Origin: Symbiodinium natans
Lineage: Eukaryota > Sar > Dinophyceae > Suessiales > Symbiodiniaceae
Length of the DNA stretch: 64,000 bases
Assembly: GCA_905221605.1 (NCBI GenBank)
Contig: CAJNDS010002489.1
Location: forward strand, 186,001 to 250,000
Direction: 5' to 3'
Position numbers and translations under genes: made by a program. Below are positions 1 through 11,691 of this stretch, in pieces. The notes under the pieces were generated by a model. That model saw nothing but the letters and a program-made list of their open reading frames with translations. It ran no database searches and was not told where the DNA came from. How positions within the stretch are numbered: position 1 is the first letter of the stretch; every line of letters begins with the position of its first letter.

Positions 1-540
1 CCGGAGTTCTAGGCCGTAGCGTCGGCCGAGGCCCACAAACCTCGGGTTCTTTGGGAGGGCTATAAGGAGGGTTTAGGGTTTATAGGTTTAGGGTTAGGGT
101 TTAGGGTTTAGGGTTCAGGGGTTTGGGGTTTATCTAGGGCTTATGAGGGTTTAGGGTTTAGGGTTCTTTGGGAGGGTTCAGGGGTTTGGGGTTTATAGGG
201 CTTATGAGGGTTTAGGGTTTCGGGTGAGGTGTTTGAGGTTTTATAGGGCTTTGGGAGGGTTGGGGGGTTTGGGGGGTTTAAAGGTTTTTTTGCGGCTTTA
301 TTGGGTTTATGAGTGTTTAGGGGTATATGGGGGTTTAGGGGGGTTTATGAGGGTTTATGAGGGTTTAGAAGGGTTTATGAGGGTTTAGGAAGGTTTCTGA
401 CGGTTTATGAGGGTCTAGAGGGCTCATAGGGTTTATAGAGTTTACAGAGTTTATAGGGTTTAAGTTCTTAGGCTTTAGGGTTTAGTTGCTTCAGGGTTTT
501 GCAAGGTTTATAGGTCGTTTGGGGGGGGGGGGGGGGGGGA
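1..540 (+). repeat. Degenerate telomere-like tract ending in a G-run
   Basis: GGGTTTAGGG, GGGTTTATGA and GGGTTTATAG units with many point changes fill most of this stretch; a run of about 19 G closes it at 521-539. It starts inside the window, so this is interior sequence, not a chromosome end that can be proven. Confidence 0.85.
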
Positions 541-1224
541 AGGAGGGAAGGAAGGATGGAGCGTGGGGAGAAGGGAGTGTGAAGGCTTGGGAGGCATAGG
601 AGGCTTGTGGGTTCGGGGGCTTCTGCGGGTTTACTGGAGGCTTTTATGTGATTCTGCCCCCCCCCCCCCCTCTCTCTCTCTCTGCCTGCATGCCTGGCTG
701 TCTCTTGAAATGGATCTTGCTGGTCCTGCTCTTGGCACCGTGGTGTGCTGTGGCTATCTCAGGCTGCAGGCAAGGAGACCGCCTCATCCCTCGTTCCCAT
801 AAGCGCTGTTCACCTCAGTTTGCAGGGTGCAAGTAGCAGCTTGCTCAGGGTGCAAGGCTGCACTATGTCGTGCTGACTCGTGGGCCGTGCTCAATCCGAA
901 TCTCAAGCACATGCAGAGTAGGTGGAACAACCCACGGCTGAGAACAAGAAGCAACAGCGTCAGTGCCCGGCAGTTCTTCATCCTCTCAATGCGTGTTTGC
1001 AACCCCCAGCAGGCACTCTCAAGACCAAACACATGCTCCTCTCCCCAGAGAGCCCAATACCCCTTAATTAAGAAAAATACCTTTTGTTATAAACGGATCC
1101 TGAATATGTTTTACGGTATATATATATATATCTATATCTAGAAATATTCCTTCTTTAAGGGGCATTGGGCTCTCTGGGTCATGTCCTCATACGACCCAGG
1201 TCCCAGTGGCGCTCGAAAGACGGG
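541..1224. other. Unique stretch without a supportable gene
   Basis: Contains a C-run followed by a CT-repeat (656-682) and a short TA-repeat (1118-1138). ORFs here are short and overlap on both strands without coding character. Confidence 0.5.
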
Positions 1225-1421
1225 TGCCTAAACCCTAAACCCTAAACCCTAATCCCTAAAAAACCTTAATCCCTCAACTTATTAAACCCTGAGCTTACTA
1301 CACCCTGAACTTACTAAATCGAAACCCTAAACCCTAAACCCTAAACCCTAAACCCTATAAATCCTAAACCCTAAACCCTAAACCCTAAACCCTATAAATC
1401 CTAAACCCTAAACCCTAAACC
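1225..1421 (-). repeat. Telomere-like tract (CCCTAAA)
   Basis: CCCTAAA heptamers interrupted by a CCCTATAAATCCTAAA variant that itself recurs twice. Confidence 0.9.
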
Positions 1422-1558
1422 GGCCCCAGTGGCGCTCGAAGGATGGGTGCAGATCTGCGAGGCTGCCGCGGCAGCTCGGCCAGCAGCTCGGCGGGCGCCG
1501 CAGCGGCGCGGCCGCTGTCGGCACCTTGACGACGACTGGCTTCTTGGCCAGAACTTGT

Positions 1559-1795
1559 GGTTTAGGGTTTGTTGGGTTTAGGGGGTTAATGGGGTTTGTA
1601 GAATTGGGGACGACTGGTTTCTTGGGGTCCCCAGAACTTGTGGTTTTGGGTTTGTAGGGTTGGTAGGGTTAATGGGGTTTGTAGGGTTTGTAGGGTTTGT
1701 AGGGTTTGTAGGCTTTAGAGGGTTTATAGGGTTTAGAGGGTTAATGGGGTTTGTAGGGTTTTTAGGGTTTATAGGGTTTGTAGGGTTTATAGGCG
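1559..1795 (+). repeat. Nonamer variant tract (GGGTTTGTA and GGGTTTATA)
   Basis: Here the telomere-like unit is 9 nt long. Because 9 is a multiple of 3, all frames stay open and yield false NPTNPINP-type ORFs. Confidence 0.9.
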
Positions 1796-2671
1796 CCATG
1801 CCTCATGCCAGTGAGTCTCTGAAACCCAAAGAGATGATTTCAGCAGTATATTATGCGAGTAGCCGAGACCCACTCTCAAGGCCTTGCTGCTTGGGGGGGC
1901 GAAATGCTCATCCTAGGTTGCCATAGATCACTACCGCTCGGCTTTTGCCGAACTGTTCGTTGCAAATTTGCCACCGCTTTCCCTCGTGTGAGATGCATGA
2001 TAACCAGCATCAGATACGCCCAGACGACAAACGGCTACAGTAGGCACCAGAATCTGCATGACGTCTCACGTTGTTGATCAACATGTCCTACTTCGCACTG
2101 GAAGTCCAGGCTACAAGGCTCAGGTGTGTGGCCTGCGGGCTCCTATCTGTCCAGCTTCCTACGATGTGGGATCATGTAAGATGCTACGCCAAACAAGGGT
2201 AAAGTTTAAAGCTTACTTTCTCGACTGCAAGGTCCTTCACGTCACATTGCCAACTTCTGGGCGCCGCGCCGAACGCCATGTCTTGAAGAGTGCGCCATCG
2301 TGTCCTTGGTGTTGCTTCGTCTGTCCGTGTGTCCAGTCATGTTTCTTTCCTGTGGTCACCCAGACACTTACTCAATGCCTTGACTCAACATCACACTCTA
2401 TGCCCTAAGGCCTATAGACCCTAAACCCTAAACCCTAAACCCTAAATCCTAAACCCTAAACCCTAAACCCCAAACCCTAAACCCAGCATGCGGCACAGCA
2501 TTCATGAACAGCGTCTGAAGTAGAGGAAGATCCGCGTGGTGGCGGCCTTGGTTTGGTTGGGCCCTCTATGGGGACTCCCCAGTGCCCAAAAGCAAGACGC
2601 CAGGATGCTGAGCCGCTAAGCAAGCGCCTGGGATCAATACCTATCATTACAACTAGCCAGGATAAAAGGCG

Positions 2672-2702
<31 letters not shown>

Positions 2703-2990
2703 CTATAAATATATGTATCTATATATAATGTGCATATTTGTATAATTTCATACATATAAATATATCTACAAGTATCTGTATAATATGTAACCCGCACAGC
2801 CGAAGAACATCAAAGTCTTCAGCAGGCGAAGGCGACCATGCGCTGGCAGGCAGCAGGAAGAGCCAGGTGCGGCACATGAACGAAGTTGCTCTAATTATCT
2901 CTAAAAATGAGCAGCCCGTTAGGGTTTAGGGTTTAGGGTTTGGGGGTTTAGGGTTTAGGGTTCAAGGTTTAGGGTTTGAGGAAAGCTTTG
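1796..2990. other. Unique islands between two telomere-like tracts
   Basis: Telomere-like tracts lie at 2418-2485 (CCCTAAA) and 2917-2985 (TTTAGGG). A TA-repeat lies at 2671-2698. The longest ORF (2058-2408, +) has no recognisable domain or clear coding bias, so I do not call a gene. Confidence 0.5.
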
Positions 2991-3096
2991 CATGGGTTTC
3001 CGAAATCAGGGGTACCTTGTTGGGCTCCTTATTCTAAGGGGATCCTTCTGTTTGGGGGTCTACTTTAGGTCCCCTATTTTCGTAAACCCCCACATA
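2991..3096 (-). mobile_element. Short inverted-repeat element, family C copy 1
   Basis: Reads GGGTTTCCGAAAT at one end and ATTTTCGTAAACCCCC at the other, with GGTCCCCTA/GGGGTACC blocks inside. Other copies are at 10366, 18918 and 38600. Confidence 0.7.
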
Positions 3097-4736
3097 GAAC
3101 TTGCTATACTAAAGGTCCCTTTTGACCCGAAACAACCCCCGCATGCTGGGCATGCGAGAATGCTGCACAATGAACGTGGGGTGTCGTCTTGTCGGGTGAA
3201 CGCGCAACGCTTTTCAAATCTGAGGCTTTTTTTACCGTGCGTGGACATAGAAGCCAGGTTTAGGGTCGAAAGCTCGTTCCTGCAACGTTACATTTCCTTG
3301 CAGATTCATGCACCATGCGGCTTCTGCTAAGCGATACTGGCATGCCTACGGGCTACGGTTGAGCAGTGGAGGGGTTCAGCGTTGAGCTGGGCCGGTGATG
3401 TCAGGTACAGATCCCTTTGGCCGATAAGCGACACCTCTCAGTCAACAGCGTGTAATTCTGAATCCCTGGAGCAACCCATCCCTGAGTTCAGGATGTATAG
3501 GGCGAGCAGGGTATGTAGAGATACCGCTTAGGTGTTGTGGTTCAGGGTGTAGAGTCCCATGTGTCACACTGAACTCCGCACCCCTTGATCCTGGGACTAG
3601 CCTCATCCGAGCTCTAAGCCTGTGGGGGTCCCTCTCACGATGGGACTCTCTACAAAAGCACCTCAAAAAGGGACCCGAACTTGCAAAAAAAACTCGTATG
3701 GTGCACGGCTTGGAATTAGAGCTATACCCTAAAACCTAAGCCCCAAAAACCCAAAAACCCAAAAACCCTTAAACCCTTAAACCCTGAGGCGCAAGCCCAA
3801 GCACCTGGAGCCCCAACATCCGACACCGCACCTCTGCAAAGTCGCGCGCGAAGGTCAGCCATCCGCGCGGATCCTCTTAAGGGGTGTGGGGGGGTTTGGG
3901 GGGGTTTGGGGGGTTCGGCAAACTAGTGGACAGCAAACCTTGCAAGCACAGACAAGCAACCAACAGACCCAAATCCCGGGTCGCAGTTGATACGCTACTT
4001 GCGGCATGTTCTTTTCAGCTTGTGAGCCATGTGTGCAACACCCTAGGGCCCTGACTTGTTGTGGGCCCTGCCTACCAGCCAGTGCCCAAACAACAAGAAG
4101 AAGTTGCCCCTTGATGAGTAGGTAGGTAGCCCGCATTTGCACAGTCACCCTAAACCCTGAACCCCCTAAACCCTAAACCCTAAACCCGAAACCCTAAACC
4201 CTAAACCCTAAACCACCAATCCTGCGGGAACTCGTTGGGCGTGGTGGTGGGCTCCCCACACACAGCATACTTGGAGCACCAACCTGGGCGCGCCACATTA
4301 CCCTTTAATCCCTTTTGCAACGCACTTTGTAGGGTTTAGGGTTCAGGGTTGAGGCATTAAGCCTACAACCACCATGTATACCTCATTCCCTACTTGAAGA
4401 ACCAGAAGGATGAAGAGGGGCCCAGGGTGCGAAGTTTAGGGTGTGCTTGAGGTTCAATGATTCAAAACCCTTAACCCCTAAAGTCCATAATGCTCTTGTT
4501 ACTGGAGAGCTTAGGCTGGGGGGGTGATGTGCATAATGTTGAGGAGATGAGGGCTTTGTGGCTCTCATGGCCTCATGGTTGGTCTTGGTTCCAAGACCTC
4601 AAAGCCAAAGCCTGACGGAAGGGCGCTGATCCTCCTTGTGTCGGGGCCACCCTGTGACTTGAACCTTAAACCCTGGTGCAGGTCGGCACCCGAAACCTGC
4701 AGTTCCTTGAATGACGTTTTTTACAATATACTGAGT

Positions 4737-4768
<32 letters not shown>

Positions 4769-5290
4769 AATAATGTACTACACATTACACAAAAAATCAA
4801 AACCTGAATACGCTCCACACCAGCTACGCCTTTCTGCATCAAAGTCGCCGTCATTCCTGAGGGGCATGGGACGAAGGCTTTCGATTCAGTGGGCAGTGTC
4901 TTGGAAGTCTCTGTAAGGGGCTTAGGGTTAAGGCTTAAGGGTTTTTGTCCCAGTAATCAACTAACTCAAGGTTGATCATGACATTGCGTACTTTATAGGT
5001 ACAGTACCAGAGTGCACGGACACCACAAAAAAAACGAAGTGCTGACCGGCTTTGTGGGGCAAAGGGCCCTGGGGTTTAGGGTTTAGGGGCTGCCAGCTCG
5101 AAAAAAGTGTCCGGCTGCATCATGTGAGGCATCACGCAGAAGTGCATTACCACGGGGAGGGGGGGGTGGCGGGGCACACTGGCAACTGTGGCCATGCTAG
5201 AATTAGAGTCAACTCGAAATCGACATGAGCCAGCGTGTGCAAATTCAACGAGGGCGGGAAAGCTAGCCAAGAACTGCTCATGCGGACTTA
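3097..5290. other. Mostly unique stretch, no supportable gene
   Basis: Contains CCCAAAAA/CCCTTAAA runs at 3726-3785, a GGGGTTTG run at 3888-3915, a CCCTAAA tract at 4147-4214 and a TA-repeat at 4740-4765. ORFs are short and show no domain. Confidence 0.5.
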
Positions 5291-5293
5291 AGC

Positions 5294-5405
5294 TTGGGAT
5301 GTTCCCCCTAACACGAACAGTCCTTGATAATAGGAATTAGAATGGGGGGGAGGGGGGATACTAGAATCCCTATAAGGACTGAGTAGTAGAAGGGGAACAT
5401 CCCAA
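5294..5405. mobile_element. Short inverted-repeat element, family B copy 1
   Basis: Begins TTGGGATGTTCCCC and ends GGGGAACATCCCAA; inner arms CAGTCCTT and AAGGACTG also pair. The element is 112 bp, MITE-like and has no ORF. Confidence 0.8.
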
Positions 5406-5484
5406 ATTTCAGCACATCCAGAAGAAACTTCTCTGTCCGGGAGCCGTCCGTCGGGTTGCTACTCAGGGCGATCGAGAACGTAGT

Positions 5485-5660
5485 TTGGGGTTTAGGGTTT
5501 AGGGGGGGGTGGGGGGGCGGGCGGTGGGGGTGGGCGGGGGGGGGGTGGGGGGGGGCGGGGGGGGGGGTATGGGGGGCGGCGGGGGGGGGTGGGTGGGGGG
5601 GGGGGGGGGGGTGGGGGGTGGGGGGGGGGGGGTATGGGGGGGGGGGGGGGGGCGGCGGGG
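5485..5660 (+). repeat. Extreme G-rich tract
   Basis: About 170 bp almost all G with scattered T, C and A, growing out of a TTTAGGG pair at 5487-5500. It has high quadruplex potential and may also mark uncertain assembly. The glycine- and proline-rich ORFs here are artefacts. Confidence 0.9.
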
Positions 5661-5758
5661 TAGTATCATTCTGAAAGGGACCATAAGGATAATGGGGGTT
5701 GTTGTAATATAATTATAAAAGGGGCCGTAAGGGAACGCTAGTAGTAATTATTCCGGCC
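5661..5758 (+). mobile_element. Short dispersed element, family D copy 1
   Basis: Contains GGGACCATAAGG, AATATAATTATAAAAGGGGCC and the end GTAGTAATTATTCCGGCC, shared with copies at 10641, 18611, 19353 (reverse), 34871 and 53866. Confidence 0.7.
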
Positions 5759-6029
5759 ACTGTCTTAACCTCTCCCTCGCTACACGGATCGACCGCGATG
5801 CACTTCTTTCTTCTGGTATGTAGAAGAGGAATCGGGAAAAACACAAGAAGCATCTAGACAGAATCTCTCTAAGCTATGGCTCCTTTCCAGAGCACCCCAA
5901 AATAAAACCAAAGTCTATCATAACAAGGACGCCAAACACAAAAGACAAAAAACACGGCCCACAATGTATGGACCTCACCTAGGCTGGCCCTTAGAAAGCC
6001 CAAGAAAGGAGACATAAAACGTCTCTGAA

Positions 6030-6370
6030 CCCGAAACCCTAAGCCCTGAACCCTGAACCCTGAGCTCTGAACCCTGAACCCTAAACCCTAAACCCTAAAC
6101 TCTAAACCCTAAACCCTAAACCGCAATACATCTTCAAGCCGAAGAGCTGGTTGAAGGACAAAAAGGCACACCGCCGATCCTGGTCCGAAGACATGTGCAG
6201 GGTTTAGGGGTTTAGGGCTTGGGGTTTTTAGGGCTTGGGGTTTAGGGTTTTAGGGTTTAGGGCTTGGGGGTTTGGGGGTTTAGGGTTTTAAAGGGTTAAG
6301 GGTTTAGGAGGTCTAGCTTAGGGATTTAGGGTTTAGGGGTTTGGGGGGTTGGGGGGTAGGTATTTACGCG
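6030..6370. repeat. Two facing telomere-like tracts
   Basis: CCCTAAA/CCCTGAA units at 6030-6122 are followed after about 75 bp of unique sequence by GGGTTTAGGG units at 6200-6360, so the strand orientation switches within 100 bp. Confidence 0.9.
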
Positions 6371-6427
6371 TTTTCATGACTGGAACCTCTTGAGCACGGG
6401 CCCAGTGCAAGGCATGCTCCTCAGAAA

Positions 6428-6549
6428 TACTTGGAGGTTCATGGGTTTAGGGTTTAGGGTGTAGGGTCATAAGTAATACTTATAACCTTGTTTTGGGTGC
6501 GTATAACCCTACTTATAACTACCCATGCAGCCCATGAACCTTCAAGTAG
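6428..6549 (+). mobile_element. Family A element copy 1, carrying an internal telomere-like tract
   Basis: The left arm ACTTGGAGGTTCATGGG runs directly into TTTAGGGTTTAGGGTGTAGGG and then returns to the family sequence CATAAGTAATACTTATAACC; the right arm is intact. Other copies have GTAGTTATAAG at that point. Confidence 0.75.
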
Positions 6550-7540
6550 GGAACATGCCTCAGCTCAAAACCCAGACAATCATCTGGGGTTGCTCTAGGT
6601 TGGGTCCCCGAAGAAGTACCCTTTATCAATAGAAGCCCCTAAACCCCTAAACCCTACCCAGCCTTATCGTTTAAAGGGAATATTGCAAAAAGGTACACTG
6701 ACTTAGGAACACCTCCAAAACCGAAGCAAAACCCTAAAATCTTCAACTACAAAGCCCAAGACGCCAAATCCCTTGGTTTGTTGTGGTGACTGACGTGCTC
6801 TTGCTGCGAAAGCAGAAACAAGGACCCGCATTCCCCGAGTAATAATTGCATCTTACACCCCCAAGCCTCCATCCAAAAACTTAACGCCCCAGACCGGCCA
6901 GCATCTTCGGATGAAGGAAATTGGCTCGTGCCTTTCGGGCTTTCTGATTTTGGTCGCCATCCCACCCGTGCGAAACATGTCCAACATTGCTTTACAAGCT
7001 GGTCTCTGGCGAGTCCTTGCTGCACTGGGCCTGGCAGCCCACGAGGCCTGGCTAGCGTAGGTGCCAAAGGGCGTTCAAAGGGCGCTTGATGGGGGAAGGT
7101 GGTGCAATTCATCGGCTGCGGCGCTATATAGTTCTGGAGCCATCTTACTTGAAGACCAAGCGCAAGGACAAAGTCACTGCAAATCCTGACGTTCAAGCTT
7201 CTACTGTAGGCTTCGAGCTTACATTTCTCCACTTCGGCTTTGGGTGGAGGACCTCAAAGCTTGGAAGACAAAGGGCATGGTTAGACCCAAGGTGAGCTTT
7301 GCACATTCCTTCTCGAGGTATCAGAAACTGGGAAAAAGGTTGATGTAGGTACGACACCACGAAAGAGTATCATAGAAAAAGAGAGAGGGATGGGGAGGAA
7401 GTCCAGGGCGTGACAGCAACGCCCGCGCGTACCACATTATCATGGAGATGGCAAGCACTAATGGTGTTCATACATTGTGCACGAAAGCCGTAAACTCGCA
7501 GCATGCTCACCCAGAGGCCATACCCCTGCAGGAGGCGGAA
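6550..7540. other. Unique stretch without a firm gene
   Basis: A 161-aa minus ORF (6747-7232) begins with ATG but shows no domain, no splice-border logic and low coding character; I leave it as non-coding. Confidence 0.45.
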
Positions 7541-7542
7541 AT

Positions 7543-7846
7543 TCTAAACCCTGAACCTTAAACCCTAAACCCTAAACCCTAAACCCTAAACCCAAGTGAA
7601 AACAAACTCTGGCGAGGTGCTGTAGCCATTGAAGTCGTCACCGATGCGAACAGCACCACCCAAATTGTCGCACCATCGGTCCTGGCCAACTCAACCGACT
7701 TCCATCTCCCTAAACCCTAAACCCTAAACCCTAAACCCTAAACCCTAAACCCTAAACCCTAAACCCTAAACCCTAAACCCTAAACCCTAAACCCTAAACC
7801 CTAAACTAAACACTAAACCCTAAGCCCTAAACCCTAAACCCTAAAA
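7543..7846 (-). repeat. Telomere-like tracts, the second nearly perfect
   Basis: 7543-7593 has about six units. 7710-7846 has about 18 CCCTAAA units with almost no change, one of the cleanest tracts in the window. Confidence 0.93.
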
Positions 7847-8012
7847 CCTGCTACACCCGAAGCCTTCAACTCTATACTCTGCTCCCCAAAGCAGCGTTGG
7901 CTTTGGGATAGATGTGGAGAAGCTTGATGGGCATGGGCTGCTTTCGAGACCATGAATGCTACTCCAACGGACTGCAAGCCCCTTTTTGACACTCACACTC
8001 GAACTAGGTAGG

Positions 8013-8028
8013 TGTAGGTGTGTATGTG

Positions 8029-8076
<48 letters not shown>

Positions 8077-8077
8077 T

Positions 8078-8134
<57 letters not shown>

Positions 8135-8150
8135 TGTGTGTGTGTGTTCA
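8013..8150 (+). repeat. GT/GTGC microsatellite
   Basis: (GT)n flanking a central (TGCG)n block, total about 135 bp; it causes a false Cys/Val-rich ORF. Confidence 0.95.
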
Positions 8151-8292
8151 GGGCGAAGGGTTTAGAGTTTAGGGTTTATTTAGGGTGCAGGAGTCAGTGA
8201 AGGCGCACTGACTGCGAGTTCGCCACAGAGTTCATCTTTGAAGCCGGCCGCAAGCCTGCTACGCCAACCCTGAAGAACACGTCCATCAGTTG

Positions 8293-8478
8293 ACCCTAAA
8301 CCCTAAACCCTAAACCCTAAACCCTAAACCTTAAACCAAGCTCATCCTGCGCCAGGAGGGTGTAGGTGACCTGGGCAACCAAGCCACCAAGGAGTCAGAA
8401 CCCTAACGACCTAAAACCCTACCCTAAACCCTAAACCCTAAACCCTAAACCCTAAACCCTAAACCCTAAACCCTAAAC
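8293..8478 (-). repeat. Two telomere-like tracts
   Basis: CCCTAAA runs at 8293-8336 and 8411-8478, separated by about 75 bp of unique sequence. Confidence 0.9.
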
Positions 8479-8564
8479 TCCCAAAATCACCCTAGCACCC
8501 CAGCATCCGAAAACTGCCCCAAAACCTAAAAATGGTAAAGACGCAGAACCACCCTAAGCCGAAA

Positions 8565-8681
8565 GGTTCATGGGTAGCTTGTAGTAGAGCGACAAGTACC
8601 CTCAAGAAGGTGGCAACCAGTCATACTTATGGTCGCCGTACTTATAACCCGCACTTTAACTACCCATGAACCTTCAAGTAG
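8565..8681 (+). mobile_element. Family A element copy 2
   Basis: Left GGTTCATGGGTAG and right CTACCCATGAACCTTCAAGTA; the middle has diverged. Confidence 0.75.
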
Positions 8682-8689
8682 CCCTAAAC

Positions 8690-10160
8690 CCTCAACCCTA
8701 AACCCTGAACCCTTAACCGGGCTCAACCTCGCTTGCTGCCATGCTTTGCCGCGTTCCAAAGCCACGACAAGCAACAAAACCATGGCCTCACTTTAAACCA
8801 AGATGCTCTTGGACGCCGACTGCTGTCAACTAGACCCAACCACAACCCTAAACCCCAAACCCTAAACCCCAAACCCTAAACCCTAAACCTCAAACCCCAA
8901 ACCCCAAACCCTGAACCCTAAGCTCCGCACTCCACTGCAAGAATTCTGAAACAGGCCATCGTTACGACTTTGGGACCCATGCCGCTGTCTGCATTGGCGT
9001 GAAGTCGGCCCATCAGCAATGGCCGCATGGGGAAACCTAGAGTCTACACTAGCTTTTCACGGGGCATGCGCGGGATTGAAGCGGCTGCTTACTACAAGAA
9101 GGCTTGCAAAAAAGAGCTTCCGTGCTTTGTTGCAACTTTGTACCATCAGCAGTCAACATTTGCAATCTGCAGCATGTTGAGCCAAGAGCTGGGTGAGCGG
9201 CGGCATTGGCACCTTTCTTTCTTCATCCAAACAGTAGCGATGAATAGCGAATGCTACATGAAGACAAGAGCCTGCGTGGGAGAGCTCTTGTTGGATTCTG
9301 CTTCGTGCGCACTTTGCTCGGACGGGTGCTGCAACATGTGCAAGGCCTATCTTACCGGGGCTGGAGCAGCCCTGGCAACCCTGGCAACCCGTTTTGGGTC
9401 AAAAGCGACCACCCTCTGCGGACCTCTGTCTGGAGGAGATATCGGTTTCACTAAACCCTGGCACTACCACTAAATCCCAAACCCTGACCTCCCACACCCC
9501 GACGAACCCTAAGCGGTAAACCCGCGAAGGCCCCCAGATTTCCCTAAGCCTCAAGCCCTAACGAACCTAAAGCCTAAAATCATCTAGTATGAAAAGTAAT
9601 TATTACTAACGGCACTTGTAGAACGAATCCTACTAGTAAAACTCGTAGTAAAAGCTCATTGCCGAAGAAATTCCCCATTCCTCATCGTCCTTTGCAGAGG
9701 CTTTCCAAGCCATCATGTCGCAATCCATCTGCTAAAATCATCAACGTGCTTTTTCAGATGAGTCGGTTGATCAAGAATGTCTTGATTTTGCCGTCCTGTA
9801 GAAAGACTGAATTTTGCACCGCAGCGCCATATGCAAAGATATCTGTTTCGAGCTATATCACCATCGATAAGAAGCAATTTTGAGATACTTCGGCTTATTT
9901 ACAACGTAAGCTTGAGATATACAGGTTTACTCAGATTAACTTCTATCAGAGCACCCCCGCCCGGGACCGGTCGCAAGTTCCACAACGAGCTTCAATCAGC
10001 TGGGTTCCTACAAAGACTATATTGTCCTTCGCAAGGAGACGAGATGTCTTTCGCAACATGACCGATGTCCAGCCGCATCCCCATCACAGGCTTTAAGCGT
10101 ATCAGGGCTCAAGAACCTGGGCGGCAAGAGCAGGCCGCTGCTTTCGAAACCCTGATACAC
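8690..10160. other. Unique stretch with telomere-like tract, no firm gene
   Basis: Tract of CCCTAAA/CCCCAAA at 8845-8930. A 148-aa plus ORF (9027-9473) is Cys/Ala-rich with no recognisable domain and its last codons fall into degenerate repeat; I do not support it as a gene. Confidence 0.5.
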
Positions 10161-10365
10161 CAAACCCTAAACCCTAAACCCTAACCCTAAACCCTAAACC
10201 CTAAACGCTGTCTTTGTGGCTGGGTCCCTGCGGTACCTTTTCGCAGCGCAGCACTGATCTGTACGCTTCTCATGCTCTGTACAAGGCTACGAGAAATCAC
10301 GAGGGCGAACCAAGTGGTCTTGTTGCGGTATTCGCAATTTGCTGCAGGTGTTGCAAACGCTCAGC

Positions 10366-10480
10366 ACATATGGGGGTTTACGAAAATAGGGGACCCCTAA
10401 CATAGACCCCAAATATATAGTAGGATTCCCATAGAAAAAGTGCCCCAAAAAGGTACCCCTAATTTCGGAAACCTCCGTGT
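10366..10480 (+). mobile_element. Family C element copy 2
   Basis: Begins ACATATGGGGGTTTACGAAA and ends AATTTCGGAAACCTCCGTGT; the inner GGGGACCCC/GGTACCCC blocks are shared with other copies. A short CCCTAAA tract (10163-10206) lies 160 bp upstream. Confidence 0.75.
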
Positions 10481-10640
10481 CAGTGGGCACGACCAAACTC
10501 TCAGTGCTCGGTCAGCTCAGCAGGGGAAGTGTCAGGTGGAGCGCCACCTGGCATCTGCGTCTTGACGCTATGGGGTCTCCAGAACCTGTCCTAGGTACAG
10601 ACCCCTGTTCTTGACGCTAGCGAATCTAGGGGCCTGAAAC

Positions 10641-10713
10641 ACTAGAATAGGGTATGGGGGGGGTTATCGTAGAAAAAATATAAATGGACCATAGGGGAAG
10701 ACTATTATATTAC
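10641..10713 (+). mobile_element. Family D element copy 2, truncated
   Basis: Shares the G-run, TTATCGTAGAAAAAATATAA and GGACCATAGGGGAA blocks, and lacks the TTCCGACCCC end. Confidence 0.55.
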
Positions 10714-11563
10714 CTGCTGTGTCAACTTTGGGATAGCTTGGGCCAAGCGGCAGAATCTTGTGATTGAGCTCGATACGCTTGATCTGCTGGATCTAGCCCT
10801 GGCCGCAGAACTTAGGGTTTAGGGTTTAGGATTTCGGGTTTCGGGTTTAGGGTTTTTTTGGCTCCCGGCATAGCTGGACGAACCACTCCGCGGAGTGTAG
10901 GGTTTAGGGCTTCATCTCGTTCGGGCATGGTGTGCATCGCAGCGAAACCGCAAGAATTCCCACCGCATGCCCTGAGCCCGGGGGCCTTGTCCGTCTTGAA
11001 GACACCTGCTGCAGATCTTGCAGCTTCTTCGCGAAGGCCCCAATAACGGCCAGCGAGGGGCCTCCAAGGCTTGCAACTCCGGATCCCCATACTTGGAGGT
11101 TCAGGGGTAGTTAGAAGTAAGTAGGATAACTATAGATATAACCTTGTCTACCCATGAACCTTCAAGTATGGACTCCAGTGAAGCCATAAGCCCTGAGTCC
11201 TAAACCCTGAACCCTAGAAATCCCGTAGACCCGACAAAACCTGACAAGCCATTCCCGCTCGAGTGGAGCCTATGCAGTTCTTTTCTGCCGGCTCGTGGGC
11301 GAGACGACCTGAGTTGTCTGACATCATCTCGACGCATAACTTGATTTACTTGGAGGTCGTGCGAACTGCAAAAACAAAGTTCTAGCTACTTCTGCTGGGT
11401 AGCCCAGTAACCACTGTGCAATCAGGGTGCCACTGGGCTACCAAGTCTGGGAAATTTGGAATACGGCATACGGATATCCTACCAAGGCCGAGGGGCGAAG
11501 CAACTCTTCCACATTCTTGACTACGTCAACTCGCTTCGCCTGCTTGCAGATGTGATCGCACCG
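10714..11563. other. Unique stretch containing family A copy 3
   Basis: Family A copy 3 (79 bp, internally deleted) lies at 11090-11168. A short TTTAGGG tract is at 10812-10858. Overlapping 60-92-aa ORFs on both strands at 10812-11114 are not separable, and I call none. Confidence 0.5.
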
Positions 11564-11691
11564 ATTTAAGGTTTAGGGGTTTAGGGGTTTAGGGGTTTAG
11601 GGGTTTAGGGGTTTAGGGGTGTAGGGGTTTAGGGGTTTAGGGGCTTAGGGGTTTAGGGGTTTAGGGGCTTAGGGGTTTAGGGGTTTAGGGC
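11564..11691 (+). repeat. Octamer variant tract (TTTAGGGG)
   Basis: About 16 nearly perfect TTTAGGGG units, one base longer than the standard heptamer. The same octamer forms 20532-20600 and 57488-57600. Confidence 0.93.

Noticed and set aside
1-560. True chromosome end
   Set aside because: Units are degenerate and similar tracts run through the entire window; a real end would be a long homogeneous array at the sequence terminus.
1578-1926. Asn/Pro-rich and Gly/Phe-rich ORFs
   Set aside because: Direct translation of the 9-nt telomere-like repeat, which keeps all frames open.
5456-5712. Glycine- and proline-rich ORFs
   Set aside because: Translation of the G-run.
6747-7232. 161-aa minus ORF
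   Set aside because: Overlaps equally open frames and shows no domain or splice logic.
7956-8200. Cys/Val-rich ORFs
   Set aside because: Translation of the GT/GTGC microsatellite.
9027-9473. 148-aa plus ORF
   Set aside because: No domain, Cys/Ala-rich, no coding support beyond an open frame, end in degenerate repeat.
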